64,000 nt of DNA, taken from NCBI GenBank assembly GCA_964569795.1, contig CAZMVB010000013.1:1-64000 (forward strand). The letters are read 5' to 3'. The notes below the pieces were generated by a model. It saw only the letters and a program-made list of their open reading frames with translations. It was not told the DNA's origin and made no database searches. Below are positions 41,205 through 51,650 of this stretch, one piece after another. The position numbers and the translations under genes were made by a program. Each line of letters begins with the position of its first letter. Position 1 is the stretch's first letter. Origin of the DNA: JAHJDS01 sp964569795 (lineage in GTDB: Bacteria > Desulfobacterota > Desulfarculia > Desulfarculales > JAHJDS01).

Positions 41205-44015
41205 TTGGAGTTGGCACCACGTCTCAGCCTGCGACTGCGTATCTCGATCACGGTGCTGCTGGGCGTCCTGCTGGCCCTGGCCCTCATGGCGGTGGGCCTG
41301 GTCATCGAGTCGCGCCGGGAAGCGTCGCGCTTCATCGTCCGGGACCTCGAACAGCGCAACGACATCATCCTGGCCCTGGTCAAGTCCGATCATGAGATGA
41401 TCGCCCTGTACCGGCGGACCGAAAACCGGATCATCCGCCGCCACCTGATTAACCTGGCCCGGGACTATCTGAACCTGTGCCGGGTGGCCTACGCCGCGGT
41501 CCGGCAGGGGAAGTGGACCGACAGGCAGGCCCAGGCCGCGGTGCGCTCGGTGCTGCTGGCGCAGCGGATCGGCCGGACGGGCTACCCCTTTGTCTGGGAC
41601 GTGACCCACTACCCGCCCCAAGCGGTCTGGGGCTACCTCGACTTCCCGCCCCGGATCGTCCTGGCCGTTCACCCCAAGATCCAGGGTGAAGACGTCGGTT
41701 ACGTCCCGTTCGTCCCCCGGGGAGCGGCCCTGCGCCAGGGGTACATGGAGTACTGGTGGGCCAACCCGGGCGAGCCGGCGCCCCGGGCCAAGGCCGTCGG
41801 CCTGGCCTATTTTAAACCCTGGCACTGGGTCATCGCCGCCTCGGCCTACAAGTCCGAGTTCGCCTTTTTGGTCCAGCCCGACTTTTACCGGACCAACCGC
41901 CGCAATCTGATCCAGACCATCGCCTCCCTGCGGGTCGGCCGAAACGGCTACGCCTTTGTCATCACCCGCCGGGGACGGGTGCTGCCCCATCCCGAGCTGG
42001 CCGGCCAGGGACGGATCTCCCCGGCGGACGTCCGGGCCATCCTGTCCGACCCCGGCCGCCGGGGCCGACTGACCATCCGCCGCCAGGGCCGGCGCGAGCT
42101 TCTCTTCTGGCAGCGGTTCAGGCCCTATGGCTGGACGATCGTCATGGCCATACCCCGCCGGGAATCGCTGGGGGTGCCCCTGGCCACGGTGACCCGGACG
42201 GGCCTGCTGGTGTCGCTGGTGGTGGCCGCCCTGTTCTTGCCCCTGCTGGTCCTGCTGGTGAATCGGGCCGTCGTCGCGCCCCTCAGACGCCTGGTAAGGG
42301 TCACCAAGCAGGTGGCCGTCGGCGACTTCGAGGTTGACACCAAGGTCACCCGCTACGACGACGAGGTGGCCGAGCTGGGACGGGCCGTGGCCCAGATGGC
42401 GGCCCAGCTCGAGGACATGGTCGCCCGGCTGAGCGCCTCGGAAGAGGGATACCGGGGACTGTACGATGAATCCCACAGGACGTCCCAGATGTACCGGTCC
42501 CTGCTGGACGCCTCGCCCGACCCGATCGTGGTGTACGACATGGCCGGGCATCCGACCTACCTCAACCCGTCCTTCTCCCGGGTCTTCGGGTGGAGCCTCG
42601 AGGAACTGCGGGGAGGGCCGATCCCCTTTGTCCCTGAATCCAACCGGCCCGAGACCGACGAGATGATCGACAAGGTCCGCCGGGGCATCAGCTTCTCCAG
42701 CCGGGAGACCCGCCGTTTCACCAAGGGCGGCCAGACCATCGACGTCTCGATCTCGGGGGCGACCTACAGCGACCCCGAGGGCCGCTCCCTGGGCTCGGTC
42801 ATCATCCTCCGAGATATCACCGAGAGGCGCCGGCTGGAAAAGCAGCTCATCCAGGCCCAGAAGATGGAGGCGGTGGGCACCCTGGCCGGAGGTCTGGCCC
42901 ACGACTTCAACAACCTGCTGACCGGCATCCTGGGCAACCTGGACCTGATGGCCCGGAACCTGGCCCCGGACGATCCGCTGCTCAAGCACATCCGGGCCGC
43001 GGACAAGGCGGCCATCCGGGCCGCGGACCTGACCGGTCAGCTCCTGACCTTCGGGCGCCGCGCCCCGGAGCGGTTCCACGCCGTGTCGGTCGCCGACTCG
43101 GCCGAGGAGACGGCCCAGATCCTGCGGGAGACGGTCGATCGGAGAATCACCATCTCCACCCGCCTGACCGACAAGCTTCCCCTGGTCCTGTCCGACGAGG
43201 CCCAGTTGGGACAACTGATGATGAACCTCTGCCTCAACGCCCGGGACGCGGTCATCGAGGACCTGGAAGACAACTCGGCCGACTACCGGCCCGAGATCCT
43301 CATCCAGGCCGAGACGGCCGAGGTGGACGAGCGTTACTGCGCCGATCACCACTACGCCCGGCCGGGGACCTACCTGCGCCTGTCGGTGATCGACAACGGC
43401 ATGGGCATGGACGCCGAGACCCAGGCCCACATCTTCGAGCCGTTCTTCACCACCAAGGAGGTCGGCAAGGGCACCGGCCTGGGCATGTCCATGGTTTACG
43501 GCCTGGTCAAGCAGATGGCCGGCTGGATAACCTTCGAGACCGAGCCGGGCGCGGGGACGAGGTTCGACGTCTTCCTGCCCCTGGCCCAGGACCATCTGCA
43601 GGCCGACGTCGAGGAGTTCACCGAGGCCGTACTGCCCGGCGGCCGGGAGACGGTGCTCCTGGTGGATGACGAGGAATTCGTCCGCGACCTGGGCCAGGCC
43701 ATTCTGACCGAACTGGGGTATCGGGTCCTGCTGGCCGGGGACGGGGCCGAGGCCCTCGAGGTCTATGAGGCCCAGGGCGACGAGATCGACCTGGTCATCC
43801 TGGACCTGACCATGCCCCGCCTGTCGGGCCGCCAGGTGATGGCCGCCATCCTCCAAAATCGGCCCGAGGCCCGGATCATCATTTCCAGCGGGTTCTCGGA
43901 CGAGACCCGGGAGTCGAACCTGACCTCCCTGGGCGCGGCCGCCTTCATTCCCAAGCCCTACCGCCTCGATCACCTGGCCCGGGTGGTGCGCCAGGTCCTG
44001 GATTCGCGGGTCTGA
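41205..44015 (+). CDS. Cache-HAMP-PAS hybrid histidine kinase with receiver
   Basis: A 936-residue membrane sensor. Membrane helix 1 is at about residues 12-32. A double Cache sensor lies in the periplasm (about 35-330; GYPFVWDVT, NGYAFVITRRGRVLPHP). Helix 2 is at about 333-353, then HAMP (about 355-410), PAS (about 428-540), HisKA with H-box GLAHDFNN (His566), and an ATPase with GKGTGLGMSMVYGLVKQMAG. A C-terminal receiver has its acceptor at Asp867 (VILDLTMPRLSG). It senses an extracellular small ligand, perhaps an organic acid, and relays phosphate to its own receiver. TTG at 41205 or the TTG at 41211, better spaced from GAGGA, is the start. No partner regulator lies next to it. Confidence 0.9.
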   Translation: MELAPRLSLRLRISITVLLGVLLALALMAVGLVIESRREASRFIVRDLEQRNDIILALVKSDHEMIALYRRTENRIIRRHLINLARDYLNLCRVAYAAVRQGKWTDRQAQAAVRSVLLAQRIGRTGYPFVWDVTHYPPQAVWGYLDFPPRIVLAVHPKIQGEDVGYVPFVPRGAALRQGYMEYWWANPGEPAPRAKAVGLAYFKPWHWVIAASAYKSEFAFLVQPDFYRTNRRNLIQTIASLRVGRNGYAFVITRRGRVLPHPELAGQGRISPADVRAILSDPGRRGRLTIRRQGRRELLFWQRFRPYGWTIVMAIPRRESLGVPLATVTRTGLLVSLVVAALFLPLLVLLVNRAVVAPLRRLVRVTKQVAVGDFEVDTKVTRYDDEVAELGRAVAQMAAQLEDMVARLSASEEGYRGLYDESHRTSQMYRSLLDASPDPIVVYDMAGHPTYLNPSFSRVFGWSLEELRGGPIPFVPESNRPETDEMIDKVRRGISFSSRETRRFTKGGQTIDVSISGATYSDPEGRSLGSVIILRDITERRRLEKQLIQAQKMEAVGTLAGGLAHDFNNLLTGILGNLDLMARNLAPDDPLLKHIRAADKAAIRAADLTGQLLTFGRRAPERFHAVSVADSAEETAQILRETVDRRITISTRLTDKLPLVLSDEAQLGQLMMNLCLNARDAVIEDLEDNSADYRPEILIQAETAEVDERYCADHHYARPGTYLRLSVIDNGMGMDAETQAHIFEPFFTTKEVGKGTGLGMSMVYGLVKQMAGWITFETEPGAGTRFDVFLPLAQDHLQADVEEFTEAVLPGGRETVLLVDDEEFVRDLGQAILTELGYRVLLAGDGAEALEVYEAQGDEIDLVILDLTMPRLSGRQVMAAILQNRPEARIIISSGFSDETRESNLTSLGAAAFIPKPYRLDHLARVVRQVLDSRV

Positions 44016-44102
44016 CGACCCGTCCCGGGCGGGTCAGGTTTCAGTCATCTTCCCGGTCATCGTCGGCGTTGTCAGTCAACCCGTTTGGTGTGATAAGGGC
44101 AT

Positions 44103-44131
44103 AAAAAGGGGTTGCGGACGGCCGCAACCCC
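44103..44131 (-). terminator. terminator of tRNA-Arg
   Basis: GGGGTTGCGG (44108-44117) pairs with CCGCAACCCC (44122-44131) around ACGG. On the minus strand five T follow (44107-44103), ten bases after the tRNA end. Confidence 0.85.
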
Positions 44132-44141
44132 CTTGAAAAAC

Positions 44142-44218
<77 letters not shown>

Positions 44219-44229
44219 CTGAGAGTCAG

Positions 44230-44258
44230 AGTCTAAACATTGCGGTCCTGGTTGTCAA
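44230..44258 (-). promoter_or_regulatory. promoter of tRNA-Arg
   Basis: Minus strand TTGACA (44258-44253), exactly 17 bp, TAGACT (44235-44230), 12 bp before the tRNA 5' end. Confidence 0.85.
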
Positions 44259-44351
44259 CTCGGCGGCCTCCACTAGAGCACCGACTCCATATGAACCAAA
44301 AATCTCGTTCCCGAACCGCCGTCCCGTTGTAAAAAATTAACGGCATATCGG

Positions 44352-45029
44352 CTACGACGGCGAGTCCCAGCTCACCCCGTTGAGGAGCTTGACCAGGGAC
44401 CGGCCGTCGTCAAAGAAATCGATCACGTTCAGACAGCCGTAGTCCTGGTCCAGGGCGAACAGGTGTTCCGGGCCCAGGCCCAGCACCCGGCACAGGATCA
44501 CCCGGTTGACCGCGGAATGGGCCACCACCAAAACAGAGCGGTGTCGATGGCGCTCGACCAGCCCCATCAGGGCGGCCCAGACCCGGGCGTCCATCTCGGC
44601 CAGGGTCTCCCCCTCGGGGGGGCGGTGATTGTAAAAATCCTGGTAGCGGGCCTCGAACTCATCGGCCCAGCCGGCCTTGATCTGCTGGTAGTCCAGGCCC
44701 TCCCACAACCCGAAGTTGATCTCCCGCAGTTCGGGCAGCAGGGTCAGGGGCCGGTCCAGGATGCCGGACAGGACCCGGCCGCCGACCTTGGCCCGGGTCA
44801 GGTCGCTGGCATAGACCGCCTCGACGTCCACCCGGGCCTCGAGCAGGCGCCGGGCCAGGCGGTCGTACTGCCGGCGCCCGTAGTCGCTCAGGCCCACGTC
44901 GTTCTGGCCGTGAAACCGGCGCTGCTCGTAATCCTCGACCTGGCCGTGACGGATCAGGTAGATCCGGGTGCGGGGCAGGTCCCAGATGAAGGGCGCCTTG
45001 GGCGCAGACGGTGGTTCGCGGCCGGACAT
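44352..45029 (-). CDS. histidine phosphatase family protein (CobC/GpmB-like)
   Basis: A 225-residue enzyme. RIYLIRHGQ (phosphohistidine site near residue 24) starts the domain; EINFGLWEGLDYQQI and VVAHSAVNRVILCR supply the second His and acid. It is of the small phosphoglycerate-mutase-like phosphatase group, which includes alpha-ribazole phosphatase (CobC). No cobalamin genes adjoin, so the substrate stays open. ATG at 45029; a TTG nine bases upstream is less likely. Confidence 0.85.
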   Translation of the reverse strand: MSGREPPSAPKAPFIWDLPRTRIYLIRHGQVEDYEQRRFHGQNDVGLSDYGRRQYDRLARRLLEARVDVEAVYASDLTRAKVGGRVLSGILDRPLTLLPELREINFGLWEGLDYQQIKAGWADEFEARYQDFYNHRPPEGETLAEMDARVWAALMGLVERHRHRSVLVVAHSAVNRVILCRVLGLGPEHLFALDQDYGCLNVIDFFDDGRSLVKLLNGVSWDSPS

Positions 45030-45137
45030 GGCCTGCAATATTCCCTAATCCGACCTTCCGGTCAAGGGCTTTGCGCCCCGGCCCGAGGGCCTTGCCTCTT
45101 GACCCCGGCCGGATGGTCAGGCTAGATTGGTCCGCGT

Positions 45138-45425
45138 ATGGACGACGATTACTCCCAGGTACGACCCATCTGCTACGGGCAACTGGACACGGTCTTTCCC
45201 GTGACCGAGAGCGGTCTGCGGGAGATCCCGGACGCCTGCCGGGATTGCGGCCTGGACCACGACTGCCTCAAACTGGCCCTGCGTAGTCCCGAGGGACTGC
45301 GGTTCCTGGCCGAACGGACCGGTGAGTCCTCGGCCGGGGGGGCGGAAGAGTCGTCTTCGCCCGTGGTCGGATTCCTGAAACGCTGGTCGGATCGCAAGCT
45401 GGCCGGTCAAAAGAAGAAGGCGTGA
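45138..45425 (+). CDS. small cysteine-containing protein of unknown function
   Basis: A 95-residue acidic protein. CYGQL and then CRDCGLDHDCLK near residues 34-44 give a CxxC-x5-C cluster that could bind a metal or an Fe-S cluster. The C-terminus is Lys-rich (KKKA). It precedes the zinc-finger YIP1 gene on the same strand by 43 bp. No family recognised. Confidence 0.65.
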   Translation: MDDDYSQVRPICYGQLDTVFPVTESGLREIPDACRDCGLDHDCLKLALRSPEGLRFLAERTGESSAGGAEESSSPVVGFLKRWSDRKLAGQKKKA

Positions 45426-45468
45426 TCCGGCCCGGCCCTTCGGCCGGTCCCATCCGCCCAGAGGGACC

Positions 45469-46326
45469 ATGCAGTTGACCTGCCCGCACTGCGGGTATTC
45501 CAAGGATACCCCCGATTTCCCGCCCGACGTCCATCAGGTGGCCTGTCCCCGGTGCGGGAAGACCTTTGACCTGCCTCAGCCCGAGCCCGAGGTGCGGCCG
45601 GAACCGGAGCAGCCGGAACCGGAGCGGCCGGAACCAGAGCAGCCGGAACCGGACCGGCCGGGGCCGGACGAGTCAGGGGCCGAGCCGCCCCCGGCCGGCG
45701 GCGAGCCGCCGCCCCGGCTCGAAGACCGGCCCGGAGCGCCCTGGGACCACGTCGAGCACATCGGGGTGTGGGCCGCCCTGAGGTTGACCGTCCTGGGCGT
45801 GCTGATCGCCCCGAACCGGTTCTTCCGCAACATGTACCTCAGCGGCGGGGTCGGCCGGCCGCTGCTCTTCGCCGTGATCACCGGGACCCTCGGCCTGTCA
45901 GCCGCCCTGCTGTGGACCGTCCTGCTGGCCCCGCCCCAGTTCTTCACCCTGCTGGAGACCCGCTTCGGCGTGGGAAGCTCGCAGCTGACGACGGTCATGA
46001 TCATGGGCCTGTTGATCGTCCCCCTGGTGCCGATACTGGTCGTCTATCTGATGGCGGCCCTGACCCACGTGGTCGTGGTCCTCTTCCGGGACAACCACCA
46101 CGGCTTCGAGGCCACCTTCCGGGTGACGGCCTACTCGTTCGCCGCCGTGCTCCTCCTGATCATCCCCTTCGTCGGCCACCTGATCGCCTTTTTCTGGACC
46201 GTGGCCATTCGGGTCATCGGCCTGATCCATGCCCAGGAGACCACGCCGATCAAGGCCACGGTGGCCGTGCTCTGGCCCTACCTGTTTCTGCTGCTGCTGT
46301 TCAATCAGGCCCTGCCGGGACTGTAA
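45469..46326 (+). CDS. zinc-ribbon YIP1-family membrane protein
   Basis: A 285-residue protein. An N-terminal MJ0042-type zinc ribbon (CPHC...CPRC, residues about 5-29) is joined by a Pro/Glu repeat linker (about 40-80; short EPEQP and PERPE repeats) to a YIP1-like domain with about five membrane helices (about 95-280). The last helix ends LLFNQALPGL. Bacterial YIP1 proteins are thought to act in membrane organisation or trafficking. The linker DNA is a low-complexity repeat that may vary in length. Confidence 0.82.
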   Translation: MQLTCPHCGYSKDTPDFPPDVHQVACPRCGKTFDLPQPEPEVRPEPEQPEPERPEPEQPEPDRPGPDESGAEPPPAGGEPPPRLEDRPGAPWDHVEHIGVWAALRLTVLGVLIAPNRFFRNMYLSGGVGRPLLFAVITGTLGLSAALLWTVLLAPPQFFTLLETRFGVGSSQLTTVMIMGLLIVPLVPILVVYLMAALTHVVVVLFRDNHHGFEATFRVTAYSFAAVLLLIIPFVGHLIAFFWTVAIRVIGLIHAQETTPIKATVAVLWPYLFLLLLFNQALPGL

Positions 46327-46339
46327 GAAGCGGCCCGGA

Positions 46340-46672
46340 TCAGGTCCTGATCCGGACCTCGGCCAGCAACCGATCGGTGAACTCGAGGATATAGCGGCGC
46401 TGCCGGTCAGTGGCGAATCCGGTGGCCGGGTGCCGGAGCGAGTAGTGGCTGCGGATCAGGAACTCGAATTTGACGTGATCCGGCCCGACCTCGACGGCAA
46501 AGCAGTAGGGTTGGCCGTCGGGGTGCTCCTGCTGGGACTCGCTCCAAAGGGTCTCGGGCAACCCGACCCAGAAGACGTCTTCCAGGCCCGACGGATCGGC
46601 GTGGTCGGTCAGCCATTTCCGGACCAGATTCGCGTCCTCGGCGGACAGCTCGTCCCAGACCAACTGCCTCAC
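46340..46672 (-). CDS. small soluble protein of unknown function
   Basis: A 110-residue acidic protein. The GTG at 46672 overlaps the upstream stop in GTGA, which fixes the start and discards the longer frame to 46753. It is rich in aromatic residues (WVGLPETLWSESQQ, CFAVEVGPDHVKFEFLI). No motif or family is recognised. It is translationally coupled to the small membrane protein upstream. Confidence 0.65.
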   Translation of the reverse strand: MRQLVWDELSAEDANLVRKWLTDHADPSGLEDVFWVGLPETLWSESQQEHPDGQPYCFAVEVGPDHVKFEFLIRSHYSLRHPATGFATDRQRRYILEFTDRLLAEVRIRT

Positions 46673-47064
46673 GAGCCGCCTCCCGGTCCCTTGGCCGCGG
46701 CCAGGTCCAGGCGCCGGCCCTGCCTGAAGCCGTCGATGACCCCGTAGAGCCACACCCCCAGCAGTCCGCCCACCAGCGCCAGGAAGAACAGGTCCATGGA
46801 CTGGGCCATCCAGCCCAGGATGAAGGTCCAGTTCAGACCGGGCGGCGAGGTCCAGAAGGGCCCTTGACCCAGGGCGCCGGCAAGGAACAGCCAGGCCCCG
46901 GTCGCCGCGCGGAACATGAGCATCAGCTTGACCAGGAGCATCAAGAAGACGATGGTCGTCAGACCCATCAGGGGCAGACCCCGCATCACCTGGCCGCAGA
47001 CCACCTGACCCAGGCCCGGCAGGACCAGGGCCGAGAGCGCCGTTCCCAAAAACCTGTATTTCAC
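46669..47064 (-). CDS. small membrane protein (TM2/DUF5683-like topology)
   Basis: A 131-residue protein with about three membrane helices (about residues 8-22, 34-52, 85-108). ALSALVLPGLGQVVCGQVMRG is the start of the TM2-like group, where PGLGQ precedes the first turn. It is followed by the coupled soluble gene. Function unknown; probably a small envelope accessory. Confidence 0.7.
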   Translation of the reverse strand: MKYRFLGTALSALVLPGLGQVVCGQVMRGLPLMGLTTIVFLMLLVKLMLMFRAATGAWLFLAGALGQGPFWTSPPGLNWTFILGWMAQSMDLFFLALVGGLLGVWLYGVIDGFRQGRRLDLAAAKGPGGGS

Positions 47065-47102
47065 TTTACATCCTCTGGTCCGGGGGGCTATCCTGCCCGG
47101 TG

Positions 47103-47918
47103 ATGGATCGGTTCCCCCACAGACCCGCCTGCCTGGACAAGGTCTTCATCAACGTCCCCCTGACCATGCTGGCCCAGGGGTATCTCAAGGTCTTCCTGGC
47201 CAACCGCCTCCGGCCCGAGATCGGCGTGGACGGCGAGGCCATGGACCGCTACGACCGGCGGACCTTTGCCCGGATCGGCCGCGAGTTCGCCCGGGCCGGG
47301 ATCGAGCTGACCCTGCACGGGCCGTTTCTGAACCTGGTGGCCGGGGCCGTGGACCAGCGAATCCTGCGGGCCACCCGCCAGCGGCTCGACCGCTTCGCCG
47401 AACTGATGCCCTATCTGGGGCCCAAGGGGGTGGTGGTTCATCCCGAATACGACCCCCGGCGGCACATATTCTACCGCGATTACTGGGTGGAGACGACCGT
47501 GGCCAGCTTCGAGCCCCTGGCCGGCGTCTGCCGCACCGAGGGGATCATCCTCTCCCTGGAAAACACCTACGAACAGACCCCGGACATCCTGGTCGAGCTG
47601 CTGTCCCGGCTGCCCGGGGCCGGCTTCTGTCTGGACCCGGGCCACGTGGTCTCGTTCGCCGGGACGCCTCTCACCCTGTGGCTGGACGCCCTGGGGACCC
47701 GGGTGACCCACCTCCACCTCCACGACAACGACGGCTCGTCCGACCAGCACCTGCCCGTGGGTCAGGGCACCATCGACTTCCAGTCCGTGTTCCGCCGCCT
47801 GATTTCGCCCAAGGGGCCGCCCCGCCCGCCCCTGGTCACCCTGGAGCCCCACCGCGAGGAGGACGTCCCGGCCACGGTCCTGGGCCTGGACCGGATCTGG
47901 CCCCGGGCCTGGCGCTGA
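47103..47918 (+). CDS. xylose-isomerase-like TIM-barrel protein
   Basis: About 271 residues. It follows the AP-endonuclease-2/sugar-isomerase pattern: LTLHGPFLNLV, VVVHPEYDP, LSLENTYEQTP, FCLDPGHVV and HLHLHDNDGSSDQHLPVGQGTIDF, the metal-binding His, Glu and Asp positions. The barrel usually binds Mn or Zn and acts as an isomerase, epimerase or endonuclease IV. GTG at 47100 adds one residue, and no strong ribosome site is visible. It stands alone between two minus-strand units. Confidence 0.82.
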   Translation: MDRFPHRPACLDKVFINVPLTMLAQGYLKVFLANRLRPEIGVDGEAMDRYDRRTFARIGREFARAGIELTLHGPFLNLVAGAVDQRILRATRQRLDRFAELMPYLGPKGVVVHPEYDPRRHIFYRDYWVETTVASFEPLAGVCRTEGIILSLENTYEQTPDILVELLSRLPGAGFCLDPGHVVSFAGTPLTLWLDALGTRVTHLHLHDNDGSSDQHLPVGQGTIDFQSVFRRLISPKGPPRPPLVTLEPHREEDVPATVLGLDRIWPRAWR

Positions 47919-47945
47919 GGCCGCCCCCTCCTTCCGGTCGCGGGA

Positions 47946-48679
47946 TCAGCCGGCCAGGGCCCGGGTGACGGTGGCCACGATCACCGCCTCTGCCCCGGCC
48001 TTTTTCAGGACCCGGGCGCAGGCGTCCACCGTGGCCCCGGTGGTCAAGACGTCGTCCACCAGGATCACCCGCCGGCCCGCAAAATCCGCCCGGGGACCGA
48101 GGCTGAAGGCGCCGCGCACGTTGGCCCGGCGCTCCCGGTCGGATAGTCCCACCTGGGGCGGCGTGAACCGGATCCGCCGCAGCCAGTCGCCTCGGGCCGG
48201 CAGCCCCAGGTGACGGGCCGCCCGGCGGGCCAGGAGCCAGGCCTGATTGAAGCCCCGTTCCCTCTGCCGGCGGGGGTGCAGGGGCACGGCCACCACCAGG
48301 TCGCCCGCCCGGTCCAGGTCCCGGATCACCGCGGTCAGCAGCCGGGACAGACCCGGCCCCAGTCCCAGCAGGCGATTGTACTTGAAACCCCGGACCGCCG
48401 TTGCCAGCGGACCGGCGTGCCCGGCCGCGGCCCGGGCCAAGTCAAAGGCCGGCGCCTGCTCCAGGCACTCGCCGCAGAGGTGATGGGCGGCCTCGTCGGC
48501 CGCAAAGGGCCGGCCGCAGCAGGTGCACTTGGCCCCGCCCAGAAAATCCGTTTCCCGGGCGCAGCGGGGACACAGTTCCCGGTCCCGCTCCCGGGACAGG
48601 GGCAGGGCGCAGCCCAGGCACAGCGACGGGAAGACCACGTCGGCCAGGCGCGAGCCCAGTGCTTGCCAGGGCCGGCGAC

Positions 48680-48683
<4 letters not shown>
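47946..48683 (-). CDS. comF: ComF-family phosphoribosyltransferase-like protein
   Basis: A 245-residue protein. The zinc finger (CLGCALPL, CPRC, CTCC, CGEC, about residues 20-80) precedes a phosphoribosyltransferase fold with VVAVPLHPRRQRERGFNQA and VILVDDVLTTGATV (the PRPP-binding loop). ComF is linked to DNA uptake in competent bacteria. The GTG at 48683 overlaps the icd stop in GTGA, so it is the last gene of the acuC-ykgJ-icd-comF operon. Confidence 0.9.
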
Positions 48684-49857
<1,174 letters not shown>

Positions 49858-49861
<4 letters not shown>

Positions 49862-50268
49862 GATTCGGTCTCCGCGTCGTCCGGGGCCAGGCCGTGGCCG
49901 AGGGCGTAATTCCGGAAGGTCTGGAAGTCCACGTCACGGCCGATGCCGGGACAGTTGTTCTTGGCCACGGCAAAGCCCTCGGGGTTTTGGACGTTGCCCG
50001 GGAAATAGGGCCACAGCGAGCAGATCTCGGGCTTGACCGGATGCACGGCGCATCCGGAGATGGAGTGGTCGTAGAACAGGCAGTAGCCGTCACCGCCAAC
50101 GGCCACGTACCACCACCCGCCGCTCTGCCGGCAGAACTGGGTCAGCAACCGCTCCACGGGCAGACCCAGGAAGGCGGCCAGCGCGTCGATCCGCGCCGGG
50201 TTCAGGGCGATGCCGCCCTCTCCCTGGCAGCACCAGCCGCATTGCCGGCAATGAAATATCTCGTCCAC
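49858..50268 (-). CDS. YkgJ-family cysteine-cluster protein
   Basis: A 136-residue protein. Conserved cysteines occur as CRQCGWCC (residues 7-14), CLFYD, GCAVHPVKPEIC and CPGIG, the CxxCxxCC start and spaced pattern of the YkgJ/Fe-S or zinc cluster family. A GTG start is used. It begins one base after the acuC-like gene ends and overlaps icd by 4 bp. Function unknown; members often sit near enzymes with bound metals. Confidence 0.85.
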
Positions 50269-50269
50269 G

Positions 50270-51409
50270 TCACGTTCTCGACAGGCCGAACAGCGGGAAG
50301 GTTTTTCGGTGGTGAAAGGCGATGACCTCGTCGGCCGCCTCCCGGGCCGCCTCCCAGCGGCCGCCGTGCAGGTCCTGATCCGGATGGTGGAGGGTCAGCG
50401 ACCGCGGCGGCCGGCCGGGCAGATGGGCGATGACTTCCTCGGGCAGGCGGTCCTCGACCTCCCGGCCGCACATCTCGGCCCAGGCCAGGGTCCAGCACCG
50501 GGCGACATTGATCACGTTGTACCCCCCGCCGCCCAGGGCGATCCACGGCTTGCCCAGCTCCTTGAAGGCCCGGACGGCGTGCATGAAGCCGTGGGTAGTC
50601 AGGTTCAGGTTGGCCAGGGGGTCGGAATACATGGTGTCCACCCCGAGCTGGGTCACCAGGAAATCGGGGTCAAAGGCCCTGACCACGGGCAGGGCCACCT
50701 CGTCCATCATCCGCCGGAAAAGCTCGTCGTCGGCGTCGGGCAACAGCGGCAGATTGACGGCAAAGCCCTTGCCCGGGCCGTCGCCCCGCTCCTGCTCGGA
50801 GCCGGTGCCCGGAAACAGGGTCTGGCCCGACTGGTGGACGGACACGGTCAACACCCGGTCGGTCCGAAAAAAGGCCCACTGGACCCCGTCGCCGTGGTGG
50901 GCGTCGAGGTCCACGTAGGCCGCCCGCGCCCCGTTTTGGACCAGCATCTTGAGGATCAGGGCCGCGTCGTTCAGGTAGCAGAAGCCCGAGGCCTTGCTCG
51001 GCCCGGCGTGATGCATCCCGCCGGCCGGGTTGAAGGCGATCGGGGACCGGCCCGAGGCGACCTCGTCCTTGCACTGGATCGAGGCCCCGGACAGGAGGGC
51101 CGACCAGTCGTACACGCCCTTGAACACCGGGTTGTCCCCGCTGCCCAGGCCGTAGCCCAGGCCGCCGGCGGTCCACAGGCCGCTGTTGGCCTTTTCCAGG
51201 ACGTCCAGGTAAAACGACTCGTGCCACTGGGCCAGCTCCTCGCGGGTGGCCGACCTGGTCTCGATCCGGGCCGGGTCCTCGGGGCCGATGACCCCCAGGG
51301 CCAGGCAGGTGTCCAGCCAGAGCTGGAGCCGGTGCACCCGCAGGGGATGGGATGGGCCGTAGTCGAACCGGTTGTAGTCCGCGGTAAAGGCGAAACGGGG
51401 TCCGGACAT
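50270..51409 (-). CDS. acuC: AcuC-like histone-deacetylase-family enzyme
   Basis: A 379-residue zinc deacetylase. GMHHAGPSKASGFCYLND has the catalytic His pair; YVDLDAHHGDGVQ has two zinc ligands (Asp, His); FLVTQLGVDTMYSDPL has the third Asp; GGGGYN is the Gly loop. In Bacillus, AcuC removes acetyl groups from acetyl-CoA synthetase and so activates it. Here it leads an operon with icd and is divergent from paaK, an AMP-forming acyl-CoA ligase, so these enzymes are plausible targets. No protein acetyltransferase gene is seen nearby. Confidence 0.9.
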   Translation of the reverse strand: MSGPRFAFTADYNRFDYGPSHPLRVHRLQLWLDTCLALGVIGPEDPARIETRSATREELAQWHESFYLDVLEKANSGLWTAGGLGYGLGSGDNPVFKGVYDWSALLSGASIQCKDEVASGRSPIAFNPAGGMHHAGPSKASGFCYLNDAALILKMLVQNGARAAYVDLDAHHGDGVQWAFFRTDRVLTVSVHQSGQTLFPGTGSEQERGDGPGKGFAVNLPLLPDADDELFRRMMDEVALPVVRAFDPDFLVTQLGVDTMYSDPLANLNLTTHGFMHAVRAFKELGKPWIALGGGGYNVINVARCWTLAWAEMCGREVEDRLPEEVIAHLPGRPPRSLTLHHPDQDLHGGRWEAAREAADEVIAFHHRKTFPLFGLSRT

Positions 51410-51438
51410 TTAACTTCCTTGAAAAACCGGTAAAATTG

Positions 51439-51466
51439 AACATAACACGGTCCGACTAAATGTCAA
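51439..51466 (-). promoter_or_regulatory. acuC operon promoter
   Basis: Minus strand TTGACA (51466-51461), a 16-bp spacer, TATGTT (51444-51439), about 30 bp before the ATG with AAGGAAG between. Confidence 0.7.
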
Positions 51467-51542
51467 GTTCGCCGGGGCGGACCAGGCCCCGGGCCGGCGG
51501 TCGCCGGGCCCCCGGAATTGTGACTGAATTCACTTCAGCGGC

Positions 51543-51571
51543 TTGCCTTTTACTAACTGATTTGCTAAACA
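51543..51571 (+). promoter_or_regulatory. probable paaK promoter
   Basis: TTGCCT (51543-51548), a 17-bp spacer, TAAACA (51566-51571), in an AT-rich pocket of the region shared with the divergent acuC promoter. Confidence 0.5.
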
Positions 51572-51650
51572 ACAGAGGGTTAAACACGACGACCTCGACC
51601 GGTGGGGGTCTGCAACGGATAAGGGAATGGGGTGCAAGGAGGTCAACACC